DNA of 34,652 nt from Bordetella parapertussis (GTDB taxonomy: Bacteria; Pseudomonadota; Gammaproteobacteria; Burkholderiales; Burkholderiaceae_C). The translations under genes were made by a program, and so were the position numbers. This document shows positions 8,226 to 17,607 of the stretch, in pieces. Each line of letters begins with the position of its first letter. Positions within the stretch are counted from its first letter, which is position 1. The stretch is from the NCBI GenBank assembly GCA_945901125.1, contig CAMDKD010000028.1, positions 1-34,652 on the forward strand. Reading direction: 5' to 3'. The notes beneath the pieces are model-generated. The model saw only the letters and a program-made list of their open reading frames with translations. It made no database searches and had not been told where the DNA came from.

Positions 8226-11200
8226 ACCTGTCGCGGTTGTTCATACTGCGACCGGTTGCCACGTCGCTGTTGATGCTGGCTTTGTTGCTCACGGGCGCAC
8301 TCGCTTACCGTTTGCTGCCGGTGGCTTCGCTGCCGCAAGTCGATTATCCGACCTTGCAAGTCACCACGCTTTACCCCGGCGCCAGCCCGGATGTGATGAC
8401 CGCTTCGGTCACCGCGCCGCTGGAGCGCCAGTTCGGACAAATGCCCGGACTCGCACTCATGACCTCGGTCAGCTCGGGCGGCGCCTCGGTCATCACCCTG
8501 CGTTTTTCATTGAAATTGCCACTGGACGTGGCCGAGCAACAAGTGCAGGCCGCTATCAATGCGAGTGCCAATTTTTTGCCAACGGATTTGCCCATGCCAC
8601 CGGGCTACAGCAAGGTCAACCCGGCGGATGCGCCCGTGATGACGCTGGCGGTCAGCGCTGAGGACATGCCGATGACGCTGATCCACGATCTGGTGGAAAA
8701 CCGCCTGGCCATGCGCTTGTCGCAAGTCGGCGGTGTGGGCCTGGTCAGCATTGCGGGCGGGCAGCGTCCTGCGGTGCGGGTGCAGGTGAACCCGCAGGCC
8801 TTGGCGGCGGCAGGCCTGTCGCTGGACGATGTGCGCAACGCCATCAATCTGTCTAACGTGAACATGGCCAAGGGCAATGTCGACGGCGCAGCGCGCGCCT
8901 CCAGCCTGGACGCGAACGACCAGTTGCGGTCTGCGAAAGACTACGAGCGCATGGTGCTGGCTTTTGTCAAAGGCAATCCACTGCGGCTCGGTGACGTGGC
9001 CGACATCGTGCAAGCACCGGAGAACAACCGGCTGGCGGCCTGGGCCAACGACAAACCGGCCATCATCGTCAACATACAGCGCCAGCCCGGCGCGAATGTG
9101 ATTGAGACAGTCGAGCGTATTCAGCAACAACTGCCTTTGCTGCGCGAAGCCATGCCGCCGGGCGTGAATGTGCAGGTGCTGACCGACCGCACCGTCACCA
9201 TACGCGCGTCGGTGCGGGATGTGCAGTTCGAATTGTTGTTGTCGATTGCGCTGGTGGTGATGGTCATCTTTTTGTTTTTGCGCAGCGCAGCTGCCACGCT
9301 GATACCGGCGGTGGTCGTGCCTTTGTCGCTGGTAGGCACCTTCGGCGTCATGTACCTGGCCGGCTTTTCCATCAATAACCTCACGCTCATGGCACTGACG
9401 GTGGCGACCGGTTTCGTGGTCGATGACGCCATCGTCATGATCGAAAACATCGCCCGCTATTTGCAAGACCCGTTGAAACCCATGAATCCTTTGCAAGCAG
9501 CATTGGAAGGCGCGCGCCAGATCGGCTTCACCATCATTTCGCTGACCTTTTCGCTGGTGGCGGTGTTGATACCGCTGTTGTTCATGGGCGATGTGGTGGG
9601 GCGCTTGTTTCACGAATTCGCCATCACGCTGGCGGTGGCGATTCTGATTTCAGCTGTGGTGTCGCTGACCCTCACACCGATGATGTGTGCGTATGTGTTG
9701 CGCCCAGCATCAAACGGCGCGGGACGCGGCGAGAGCTTGCACACACCGGCTTGGTTGCAATGGGCGATTGATCGCTATGCCAGTGGTCTGCAAATCGTAT
9801 TGAACCGTCCCTTGCAAACATTGGCTGTTTTTGGATTGACGGTGGTCATGACAGTGGCTTTGTATGTGTGGATGCCTAAAGGCTTTTTCCCGGTGCAAGA
9901 CACGGGTGCGGTGCAAGTCATTACCGAGGCGACGCAGTCGACCTCGTTTGCCGCCATGTCAGCGCGACAGCAATCCTTGGCGGCGGTGTTGTTGAAAGAC
10001 CCGGCGGTGCAAAGCCTGAGTTCGTTCATCGGTGTCGACGGCCCGAACACCAGTTTGAACACCGGGCGCATGACCTTGAACCTGGTGCCAAAGTCGCAAC
10101 GCGACGCACCGCTGGCCGAGATACTGCAACGCTTGTCGCAGTCGGCCAATCGCATCAGCGGCATGCATATTTACTTGCAGCCCTTGCAAGACCTGAGCTT
10201 GGAAGACCGGGTGGCGCGCACCCAGTACCGTTTTTTACTCAGCGGCCCGGACAGCAATGAATTAGGTATCTGGTCGCAGCGACTGCTGGCGCAATTGCGG
10301 CAACACCCGGCGCTGGCAGAAGTCGCCAGCGACTTTCAAGACCAGGGTTTACAGGCCTATGTGCGCATAGACCGGGACGCCGCCAGTCGCCTGGGCGTGA
10401 GCGTGATGGCCATAGATAACGCGCTTTACAACGCGTTCGGTCAACGGCTGGTGTCGACCATCTTCACGCAAAGCAACCAATACCGCGTGGTGCTGGAAGT
10501 CAGCCCTAAGGAACGCATGGGCCCGCAAGCGCTGGCAAGATTGACCGTGCCGTCTGTCAGCGGTGCGCAAGTGCCGCTCAGCAGCATGGCTGCGATTGAA
10601 GAGCGGGCTGCTTTGCTCAGCCAGGTGCATGTCAACCAGTTTCCGGCGGTGACCTTGTCATTCCAGCCTTCGCAGAAAGCCTCACTCGGTGAGGCCGTGG
10701 CGGCGATTGACAGCGCCTGGCAGCAAATGCGTGTGCAGGACAAAGTGCCCGACAGCATAGAGTCGCGCTTCGAAGGCGCGGCGCTGGCGTTTCAAGCATC
10801 GCTGAGTCACAGCCTGTGGCTGGTGCTGGCGGCAGTGGTCACCATGTACATCGTGCTAGGTGTGCTGTATGAAAGTTACATACACCCGGTGACGATTTTG
10901 TCTACTTTGCCGTCTGCGGCTTTGGGCGCGCTGCTGGCGCTGTGGCTGGCGCGCATGGACATCAGCTTGATCGCAGTCATAGGCATTATTTTGCTGATTG
11001 GTATCGTCAAGAAAAACGCCATCATGATGATTGACTTTGCCTTGGATGCCGAACGTCACCAGGGGATGTCGCCGCGTCAAGCCATTGAGCAGGCGTGTTT
11101 GTTGCGCTTCAGACCTATTCTGATGACGACGCTGTGCGCCTTGCTCGGCGCATTGCCGTTGATGCTGGGCACCGGTGTGGGCAGCGAGTTGCGGCATCCG

Positions 11201-11323
11201 CTGGGCGTGACCTTGGTCGGCGGGCTGATCGTCAGTCAATGGCTGACCTTGTTCACCACGCCGGTGATTTATTTGTTGCTCGAGCGTTGGTCGCAGCCGC
11301 GTTCAGCGATTGACGACGCATGA
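8222..11323 (+). CDS. mdtB: RND multidrug efflux transporter MdtB
   Basis: A 1033-residue inner-membrane resistance-nodulation-division pump subunit that exchanges protons for drugs. The start FILRPVATSLLMLALLLTGALAYR is the usual first transmembrane helix. The paired aspartates of the proton relay are in helix 4 (GFVVDDAIVMIENI) and the partner lysine is in helix 10 (GIVKKNAIMMIDFA). The ALEGARQIGFTIISLTFSL segment and two large periplasmic loops match the family length. In studied MdtABC systems this subunit works as a heterotrimer with MdtC. It overlaps mdtA and mdtC by 4 bp each. Confidence 0.95.
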   Translation: MNLSRLFILRPVATSLLMLALLLTGALAYRLLPVASLPQVDYPTLQVTTLYPGASPDVMTASVTAPLERQFGQMPGLALMTSVSSGGASVITLRFSLKLPLDVAEQQVQAAINASANFLPTDLPMPPGYSKVNPADAPVMTLAVSAEDMPMTLIHDLVENRLAMRLSQVGGVGLVSIAGGQRPAVRVQVNPQALAAAGLSLDDVRNAINLSNVNMAKGNVDGAARASSLDANDQLRSAKDYERMVLAFVKGNPLRLGDVADIVQAPENNRLAAWANDKPAIIVNIQRQPGANVIETVERIQQQLPLLREAMPPGVNVQVLTDRTVTIRASVRDVQFELLLSIALVVMVIFLFLRSAAATLIPAVVVPLSLVGTFGVMYLAGFSINNLTLMALTVATGFVVDDAIVMIENIARYLQDPLKPMNPLQAALEGARQIGFTIISLTFSLVAVLIPLLFMGDVVGRLFHEFAITLAVAILISAVVSLTLTPMMCAYVLRPASNGAGRGESLHTPAWLQWAIDRYASGLQIVLNRPLQTLAVFGLTVVMTVALYVWMPKGFFPVQDTGAVQVITEATQSTSFAAMSARQQSLAAVLLKDPAVQSLSSFIGVDGPNTSLNTGRMTLNLVPKSQRDAPLAEILQRLSQSANRISGMHIYLQPLQDLSLEDRVARTQYRFLLSGPDSNELGIWSQRLLAQLRQHPALAEVASDFQDQGLQAYVRIDRDAASRLGVSVMAIDNALYNAFGQRLVSTIFTQSNQYRVVLEVSPKERMGPQALARLTVPSVSGAQVPLSSMAAIEERAALLSQVHVNQFPAVTLSFQPSQKASLGEAVAAIDSAWQQMRVQDKVPDSIESRFEGAALAFQASLSHSLWLVLAAVVTMYIVLGVLYESYIHPVTILSTLPSAALGALLALWLARMDISLIAVIGIILLIGIVKKNAIMMIDFALDAERHQGMSPRQAIEQACLLRFRPILMTTLCALLGALPLMLGTGVGSELRHPLGVTLVGGLIVSQWLTLFTTPVIYLLLERWSQPRSAIDDA

Positions 11324-14300
11324 ACCTGTCGGCTGTGTTCATTGCCAGACCGGTGGCCACCACGCTACTGAGTCTGGGCGTGGCCTTGGCCGGTGTCTTG
11401 TCTTACCGCATGCTGCCGGTGGCACCTTTGCCGCAAGTGGATTACCCGGCGATATCGGTGCTGGCCAGTTTGCCTGGTGCCAGTCCTGAGACCATGGCTG
11501 CCACTGTCGCTACGCCGCTGGAGCGCGCCTTGGGCAGCATTGCCGGTGTCAATGAGATGACGTCTACCTCGTCCCAGGGCAGCACCCGCATCAGCTTGCA
11601 ATTCGATCTGGAGCGCGACATCAACGGCGCGGCCCGCGATGTGCAAGCCGGCATCAATCTGGCGCAAACCTTGCTGCCTACCGGCATGCCGGGGCGGCCT
11701 ACTTACCGCAAGGTGAATCCGGCGGAAAGCCCAATGCTCATCATTGCGCTGACCTCGCAAAGCCATTCGCGTGCTTCTATGGTCGATCTGGCGTCTACCG
11801 TGTTGGTCCAGCGTTTGTCTCAGGTCGATGGCGTCGGTCAGGTCAGCATAGGCGGCGGTGCCTTGCCTGCGGTGCGCGTGGCGGTGCAGCCCGAGCGCAT
11901 GTCTTCCTATGGCATTTCGCTGGAAGACGTGCGCCAGACCTTGGTGGCAGGCAACGCGCACCGGCCCAAAGGCATGGTGGAGGACGAGCACCAGTCCTGG
12001 CAGATAGAAGCCAATGACCAGGCGCGCACCCCGACTGAATACGCAGGCATGGTGATCCGCTACCAGAACAACCGCGCGGTGCGTGTGCAGGACGTGGCCA
12101 AAGTCACCGAGGCCATGCAGGATGTGCGCACCGACGGTATCTCGCAAGGCAAACCGGCGGTGCTGCTGGTGCTCTACCAGCAACCCGGCGCGAATGTGAT
12201 CGAGGCGGTCAACGCAGTGCGCCGTTTGCTGCCTTCGCTGCAAAAAGATGTGCCCGACGGCATGAGCATGGAAGTGGTGTCGGACCGCACGCCCACTATT
12301 CGCGCTTCGCTGGTCGAGATTCAAAAGTCGCTGGCGATTTCCATGGGGCTGGTGATTCTGGTGGTGGCGCTGTTTTTGAAACGCTGGCGCACCGCCTTGA
12401 TTCCAGCGGTGGCGGTTCCCTTGTCGCTGGCGGGTACCTGTGCCGTCATGTACTTGATGAAGTTCAGTTTGAACAACCTCAGCTTGATGGCCTTGACGAT
12501 TGCCACCGGTTTTGTGGTGGACGACGCCATCGTGGTGCTCGAGCACATCAGCCGCTTGCGCGAGCGCGGCATGCCATTGCGTCAGGCGGTGTTGCAAGGC
12601 ACGCGCGACATTGGGTTTACGGTGGTCGCTATCAGTATTTCTTTGGTGGCGGTGTTCATCCCCATACTGTTCATGGGCGGCGTGCTGGGCCGCTTGTTCC
12701 ATGAATTCGCCGTAGTGATGACCTCGGCGATTTTGATTTCGCTGTTGGTGTCGCTGACCACCACGCCCATGATGTGCGCGCTGTTGCTGCCTGCTGCTTC
12801 GCCGCTTGCCCAAAGACGGCGCAGTCAGGCGCGCATGGCCAGGTGGTACAGACGCAGTCTGGCCTGGGTGTTGCGGCATCAGTGGTTGATGTGGCTGGTG
12901 CTGGCTGGCACTGTGGCTTTGAATGTCAGCCTGTACCGCGCCATTCCCAAAGGCTTTTTTCCGCAACAGGACACCGGGCGCATCAACGGCTACATACGCG
13001 CAGATCAAAGCTCGTCATTTCAAGCCATGCAACAGCGCTTACATAGCATGCTGGCGATTGTGCAAGCCGACCCGGCGGTGTTGAACGTCACCGGCTTCAC
13101 CGGCAACAGCCAGCGCAACGCGGCGCAAATGTTCATGACCTTGAAGCCGCGCAGCGAACGCGATGTCAGCGCCGACGAAGTGGTCAAACGTCTGCGCGGC
13201 AAGTTATCCAAAGATCCGGGCGCGCGTTTGTTCATGACGCCGGTGCAGGATTTGCGCATAGGCGCGCGCAGCGGTGATTCTCAGTTCGAGTACAGCATCA
13301 AGGCCGACGAGTTGTCTGAACTGCGCCAGTGGGAGCCGAAACTGCGGCGTGCCATGGCCAAGCTCAAAGAACTGGAAGACATCAACAACGACTACGAAGA
13401 CCGGGGCTTGCAAACCTCGCTGGTCATAGACCGGGACGCTGCCGCCCGCCTGGGCGTGTCCATGCGCAGCATAGACAACACCTTGGCCAATGCCTATTCG
13501 CAGCGCCAGGTCAGCACGATTTACAACCCGCTGAACCAATACCGCGTGGTGTTAGAGCTGGCTGCTGACCATTTGCAAAACCCGTCATCGCTGGACAGCT
13601 TGCAGTTCATCAACGACAAAGGACAAGCCGTGCCCTTGCGCGCGTTCGCGCAAGTGGTGATGAGCGGCACCTCGTTGTCGGTGTCGCATGATGCGGGTGT
13701 GCCCTCCGACACTTTCAGCTTCAGCCTGGCACCGGGTGTGAGCTTGTCGCAAGCCACTGAGGCGATCAACGACACCGTGGCGCAATTGCATTTGCCGGTG
13801 TCGGTGCGCGGCGGTTTTGCCGGAACCGCGAATGCGTTTGAAAAATCTTTGAAAACCCAGCCTATGTTGTTGCTGGCGGCATTGGTCACGCTTTACCTGG
13901 TGCTAGGTGTGTTGTATGAAAGCCTGTTGCATCCGCTGACGATTTTGTCCAGTTTGCCGTCTGCCGGTGTCGGTGCTTTGCTCACGCTGATGCTGTTTGA
14001 CATGGAGTTCAGCGTCATCGCCATGATTGGTATTTTGTTGTTGATAGGCATTGTCAAAAAGAACGCTATTTTGATGATTGACGTGGCCTTGCAAACACAG
14101 CGCCGTGGCCGCAGCGCCGGGCAATCGATTTACCTGTCTGCGCAAATGCGGCTGCGCCCGATTCTGATGACCACGGCGGCGGCCATGCTGGGCGCGGTGC
14201 CGTTGGCGTTGGCTTACGGTGTGGGTGCCGAGATGCGCCAGCCGCTGGGCTTGTCGGTGCTCGGCGGCCTGTTGCTCAGCCAGTTGCTCACGCTCTACAC

Positions 14301-14412
14301 CACGCCGATTGTGTTTGTCGGGCTGGAGCGATTGCGCGCCGCCGTGCTAGGCCCCCGACTGGCCGACACGCACAGGCACAATCCCACACCTATGACTGGA
14401 CAGATGGCATGA
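11320..14412 (+). CDS. mdtC: RND multidrug efflux transporter MdtC
   Basis: A second RND permease of 1030 residues, clearly paralogous to the preceding gene. The proton-relay residues are present in GFVVDDAIVVLEHI and GIVKKNAILMIDVA, and the porter domain contains YRKVNPAESPML and RVQDVAKV. Having two different adjacent permeases is what separates MdtBC-type pumps from AcrB-type ones. The C-terminal tail after helix 12 is short and hydrophilic (ADTHRHNPTPMTGQMA). It overlaps mdtB and the downstream outer-membrane factor gene by 4 bp. Confidence 0.95.
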   Translation: MNLSAVFIARPVATTLLSLGVALAGVLSYRMLPVAPLPQVDYPAISVLASLPGASPETMAATVATPLERALGSIAGVNEMTSTSSQGSTRISLQFDLERDINGAARDVQAGINLAQTLLPTGMPGRPTYRKVNPAESPMLIIALTSQSHSRASMVDLASTVLVQRLSQVDGVGQVSIGGGALPAVRVAVQPERMSSYGISLEDVRQTLVAGNAHRPKGMVEDEHQSWQIEANDQARTPTEYAGMVIRYQNNRAVRVQDVAKVTEAMQDVRTDGISQGKPAVLLVLYQQPGANVIEAVNAVRRLLPSLQKDVPDGMSMEVVSDRTPTIRASLVEIQKSLAISMGLVILVVALFLKRWRTALIPAVAVPLSLAGTCAVMYLMKFSLNNLSLMALTIATGFVVDDAIVVLEHISRLRERGMPLRQAVLQGTRDIGFTVVAISISLVAVFIPILFMGGVLGRLFHEFAVVMTSAILISLLVSLTTTPMMCALLLPAASPLAQRRRSQARMARWYRRSLAWVLRHQWLMWLVLAGTVALNVSLYRAIPKGFFPQQDTGRINGYIRADQSSSFQAMQQRLHSMLAIVQADPAVLNVTGFTGNSQRNAAQMFMTLKPRSERDVSADEVVKRLRGKLSKDPGARLFMTPVQDLRIGARSGDSQFEYSIKADELSELRQWEPKLRRAMAKLKELEDINNDYEDRGLQTSLVIDRDAAARLGVSMRSIDNTLANAYSQRQVSTIYNPLNQYRVVLELAADHLQNPSSLDSLQFINDKGQAVPLRAFAQVVMSGTSLSVSHDAGVPSDTFSFSLAPGVSLSQATEAINDTVAQLHLPVSVRGGFAGTANAFEKSLKTQPMLLLAALVTLYLVLGVLYESLLHPLTILSSLPSAGVGALLTLMLFDMEFSVIAMIGILLLIGIVKKNAILMIDVALQTQRRGRSAGQSIYLSAQMRLRPILMTTAAAMLGAVPLALAYGVGAEMRQPLGLSVLGGLLLSQLLTLYTTPIVFVGLERLRAAVLGPRLADTHRHNPTPMTGQMA

Positions 14413-15773
14413 CTTACCGGCTGATTCCCTTGGCAGTGCTTGGCGCTTGCTTGGCCTTGAGCGGCTGCGCCAACCTGTTCAAACCGGCCAAGCTGCCGAC
14501 CGCACCGGCCATGCCCGAGATGCAGACTTCCGGCGCGTCTGACACAGGCATTGATGCCGACTGGTGGACTTTGTTCAACGACGCCGAGCTCAACCGCTTG
14601 ATGGCGCAAATGGAACAAGGCAATTTGAATGTGCAACTGATGGCGGCCAAAGTCAGACAGGCGCAGGCTGCGCTGGCCAGCGCGCAAAGCAGCTCCTTTC
14701 CGTCGGTGTCCGTGGGCGCGGCGACAACCCGCGCCAAGGCTTCTGGCGGCAGCGCCACCAGCGCTGTGAGCGTGACCACGCCGGTCAGCTGGGAGATCGA
14801 TGTCTGGGGCCGGTTGGATGCCCTGGCTACCGCAGCCAAAGCGGGCTTGCAGGCCAGCCGCGAAGACTTGGCGCTGGCGCGTTTGTCGGCGCAAGCCAGT
14901 CTGGTGCAAACCTATGTGGCGATTCGCAACGCAGAGCAACAGCAGCGGGTATTGGGTCAGGCACAAAGCGCGTACGAGCGTGCCTTGCAGCTGACCCGTT
15001 ACCGCTATGACGCCGGTGTCGTATCAGCTGCGGATGTGGCGCAGGCGCAGTTGCAACTCAGCAGCACGCAAGCGCAATTGATTGATGTCAACAGCAGTCG
15101 GCTGCAACTGCTCAATGCGCTGGCGGTGTTGCTGGGACAGGCGCCGGGTGGTTTGCAGTTGGCGGCAGCACAGGCCTTGCCGCAAATACCTGCTTTGCCC
15201 GAAGTGATTGCCTCCAACTTATTGCAGCGCCGCCCGGATGTGCGCGCTGCCCAGCAACGCGTCTTCTCGGCGCAAGCCAATGCGGGTGCGGCGCAGGCGG
15301 CGTTTTTCCCGACCTTCAGTTTTGCCGCCACCTCGGGCTACAGCAGCCAAAGCCTGTCCTCTTTGTTCAGCGCGTCCAATCTGTTGTGGTCCATGGGCCC
15401 TAGCATGGCCTTGAACCTGTTTGATGGAGGATTACGCAAAGCCGCACAAGCCGATGCACTTGCCGCTTTGGATGCCGCCGGTATTGCCTACAAGCAAACC
15501 GTGTTGCAAAGCTTGCAGGAAGTGCAGGACAACCTGGTGGCGGCCTACCAGTTGCAACTTGAGCAACAAGCGCAGACGCAAGCGGTGGTGGCGGCCAGAC
15601 GCAACCTGGCCATCAACGAAGCGCAATACGCAGCCGGTACGGTCAGTTACTTGAACGTGGTGACCGCGCAGACTTCGGCGCTGTCGGCTGAACGCAGTTT
15701 GCTTGACATACAAAACCGCCGGGTGTTGGCTGTTACGCAGTTGATGAAGAATTTGGCGGGGCGGGTTGAGTAG
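14409..15773 (+). CDS. Outer-membrane efflux lipoprotein (NodT/OprM family)
   Basis: A 454-residue TolC-like channel subunit. The N terminus is a lipoprotein signal ending in the lipobox LALSGC. Two outer-membrane-efflux repeats rich in Ala, Gln and Leu follow, with the conserved VSWEIDVWGRLD near residue 130 and NLLQRRPDVRAAQQR near 270. It would complete the tripartite MdtABC pump; the Escherichia coli mdtABC operon instead relies on the unlinked tolC. It begins inside the mdtC stop (ATGA) and ends 24 bp from the convergent cca gene. I see no clear terminator there. Confidence 0.94.
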   Translation: MTYRLIPLAVLGACLALSGCANLFKPAKLPTAPAMPEMQTSGASDTGIDADWWTLFNDAELNRLMAQMEQGNLNVQLMAAKVRQAQAALASAQSSSFPSVSVGAATTRAKASGGSATSAVSVTTPVSWEIDVWGRLDALATAAKAGLQASREDLALARLSAQASLVQTYVAIRNAEQQQRVLGQAQSAYERALQLTRYRYDAGVVSAADVAQAQLQLSSTQAQLIDVNSSRLQLLNALAVLLGQAPGGLQLAAAQALPQIPALPEVIASNLLQRRPDVRAAQQRVFSAQANAGAAQAAFFPTFSFAATSGYSSQSLSSLFSASNLLWSMGPSMALNLFDGGLRKAAQADALAALDAAGIAYKQTVLQSLQEVQDNLVAAYQLQLEQQAQTQAVVAARRNLAINEAQYAAGTVSYLNVVTAQTSALSAERSLLDIQNRRVLAVTQLMKNLAGRVE

Positions 15774-15797
15774 CTGATGAGTTGATTGAACTGCGTA

Positions 15798-17042
15798 TCA
15801 AGCACTTGAATCTGCACGCAACATAGCGTGATGAGAAATGGCTTTGACCCGCGCGTGTTCAATGCGTTTGCCCACGTCCATGCCGCTGAGTCCTTGTTGC
15901 AAAGCTTGTGCAGAAATCTGTGCTGAATCGACCGACAGCGCGGCGTTCAACAAGGCTTGCAAACGCGCAGACTGCGGGTAACTGCGGTCTTGTAAACCCA
16001 GGCGGCCACGCGCATCGCATTCGCAGGCTTGCAGCACCAGCGTAAATCGTTCCGGGCGACGCAAAGCATCGCATCTGCCCAATAAACGCAATACAGCTTC
16101 TGCGCCCAACGACTGCGACGCGTGTATGTGGCCGTGTTCGCGCGCCACTACCTCGGCCAGTTCTTTGCAATGCACTGGCACGCGCCAGCGCTCGCACAGG
16201 CTGCGCAACAGTTTGACGCTGCGTTCCTCGTGTCCGATGTGCCGCGGCAATTTGTCGGCGTCAGTATTGCCCTTGCCCAGGTCGTGACACAGCGCGGCAA
16301 AGCGAACTTCCAGCGGTGCATTTGCCTTGGCGGTTTCATCCAGCACCATTTCCAGATGCACGCCCGTGTCGATTTCCGGATGGTGCTCAGGCGGTTGCGG
16401 CACGCCGTACAAACGGTCAACTTCAGGCAACAACACTTTCAACGCGCCGCAGTCGCGCAACACTTGCAACATGCGCGAAGGCCGCGCTGCCAGCAAACCT
16501 TTGGCCAGTTCCTGCCAGACGCGTTCGCTGACCAAGGCATTCACTTCCCCGGCGGCCACCATGTCTTGCATCAGTGCCAGTGTTTGTTCGGCCACTGTGA
16601 ATGCGGGAAAGCGCGCCGCAAAACGCGCCACCCGCAAAATGCGCACCGGGTCTTCGCGAAACGCATCCGTCACATGCCGCAACACCTTGTGTTGCAAGTC
16701 GTGTTGCCCGCCATAAGGGTCGATCAGCCTGCCGTCGTCGGCTTGCGCGATGGCGTTGATGCTCAGGTCGCGCCGCGCAAGGTCTTCTTCCAGCGTGACT
16801 TCAGGCGAGGCGTGCACCACAAAGCCTTTGTAGCCGGGCGCGGTTTTGCGCTCGGTGCGTGCCAGCGCGTATTCCTCGTGGGTGCGTGGGTGCAAAAACA
16901 CCGGAAAGTCTTTACCTACCGGCGTGAAGCCAAGCGCCGCCATGTCTTGTGGCGTGCTGCCCACCACCACCCAGTCGCGGTCCGACCCGCTGAGGCCCAG
17001 CAAGGCATCGCGTACAGCGCCGCCGACCAGGTAGGTTTTCAA
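15798..17042 (-). CDS. cca: Multifunctional CCA tRNA nucleotidyltransferase
   Basis: Adds and repairs the 3' CCA end of tRNAs. The 414-residue product has the class II nucleotidyltransferase signatures: VGGAVRDALLG at the N terminus, the catalytic DxD-type GSDRDWVVVG, RRDLSINAIA, and the nucleotide-selecting EDPVRILRVARFAARF. A C-terminal HD domain (ALCHDLGKGN) is found in the gammaproteobacterial and betaproteobacterial multifunctional form with phosphatase and phosphodiesterase activities. It follows the AhpD-like gene by 3 bp, so the two are likely cotranscribed. Confidence 0.96.
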   Translation of the reverse strand: MKTYLVGGAVRDALLGLSGSDRDWVVVGSTPQDMAALGFTPVGKDFPVFLHPRTHEEYALARTERKTAPGYKGFVVHASPEVTLEEDLARRDLSINAIAQADDGRLIDPYGGQHDLQHKVLRHVTDAFREDPVRILRVARFAARFPAFTVAEQTLALMQDMVAAGEVNALVSERVWQELAKGLLAARPSRMLQVLRDCGALKVLLPEVDRLYGVPQPPEHHPEIDTGVHLEMVLDETAKANAPLEVRFAALCHDLGKGNTDADKLPRHIGHEERSVKLLRSLCERWRVPVHCKELAEVVAREHGHIHASQSLGAEAVLRLLGRCDALRRPERFTLVLQACECDARGRLGLQDRSYPQSARLQALLNAALSVDSAQISAQALQQGLSGMDVGKRIEHARVKAISHHAMLRADSSA

Positions 17043-17045
17043 GGT

Positions 17046-17453
17046 TTATGCCGCATCCGCGTTAAACACTGTGTCCACCGGCATTTGCATGGCATTGGCG
17101 AGTTGGTTGGTTTTGCCCGCCAGCGCAATCACCCGCAACAAATCCGCATGCTGGGCGCTGGTCATGCCCTTGGCTTTGGCCGCTGCCGTGTGCGAATGCA
17201 CGCAATAAGCACAAGCGTTGGTGACCGACACGGCGATGTAAATCAATTCTTTGGTCAGAGGGTCTAGCGCTGACGGCGTGGCCATGACAGCCTTGACTTC
17301 GCGCCAGGTGTTTTCCAGCAAGTCCGGGTCAAACGCCAGGTAGATCCACATGTGGTTGATGAAATCGCTGTTGCGGGTTTGCCGTATATCGTCAAACACG
17401 GCTTTGACGCGCGGGTTATCTTCGGGGTGTTCGGTGGCTTTGAGGGTGCTCAT
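17046..17453 (-). CDS. Carboxymuconolactone decarboxylase/AhpD-like protein
   Basis: A 135-residue all-helical protein of the CMD/AhpD superfamily. The redox pair is C81-x2-C84 with His88 just after it (CAYCVHSH) and an upstream acidic residue in LTKELIYIAVS. That Glu-Cys-x2-Cys-x3-His arrangement is the peroxidase/disulfide-reductase proton-relay motif of AhpD, so an antioxidant or thiol-reducing role is more likely than a true decarboxylase. The substrate is unknown. It sits 3 bp upstream of cca, an unrelated partner, and its 5' side faces the divergent dehalogenase. Confidence 0.85.
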   Translation of the reverse strand: MSTLKATEHPEDNPRVKAVFDDIRQTRNSDFINHMWIYLAFDPDLLENTWREVKAVMATPSALDPLTKELIYIAVSVTNACAYCVHSHTAAAKAKGMTSAQHADLLRVIALAGKTNQLANAMQMPVDTVFNADAA

Positions 17454-17524
17454 GGGTATCTTTCAATGTGAAAGCTGACAGTGTGTCATGTTAATCAGCA
17501 CCACAAGAGGCGTTCAATCTTTAT

Positions 17525-17548
17525 GCCAAGGCACATGCCAGCCTTGGC
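17525..17548. promoter_or_regulatory. Inverted repeat in a divergent intergenic region
   Basis: GCCAAGGC at 17525-17532 and GCCTTGGC at 17541-17548 form a perfect 8-bp dyad with an 8-base loop. A short TTAAAATTTTT tract follows. The genes on either side diverge (AhpD-like to the left, dehalogenase to the right), so a terminator is out of place. It is a candidate operator or leader hairpin for the dehalogenase gene. Confidence 0.45.
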
Positions 17549-17607
17549 TTAAAATTTTTGACTTGAGCCGTGAATCAAAGCGGTGAGCTTTTTTCATTGG
17601 ACACACC

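Noticed and set aside
11365..13008. 547-codon open frame on the minus strand of mdtC
   Set aside because: It is a shadow of the GC-rich mdtC codons, rich in His, Gln and Arg with no domain. The same applies to the 368-codon frame opposite mdtB and the 381-codon frame opposite cca.
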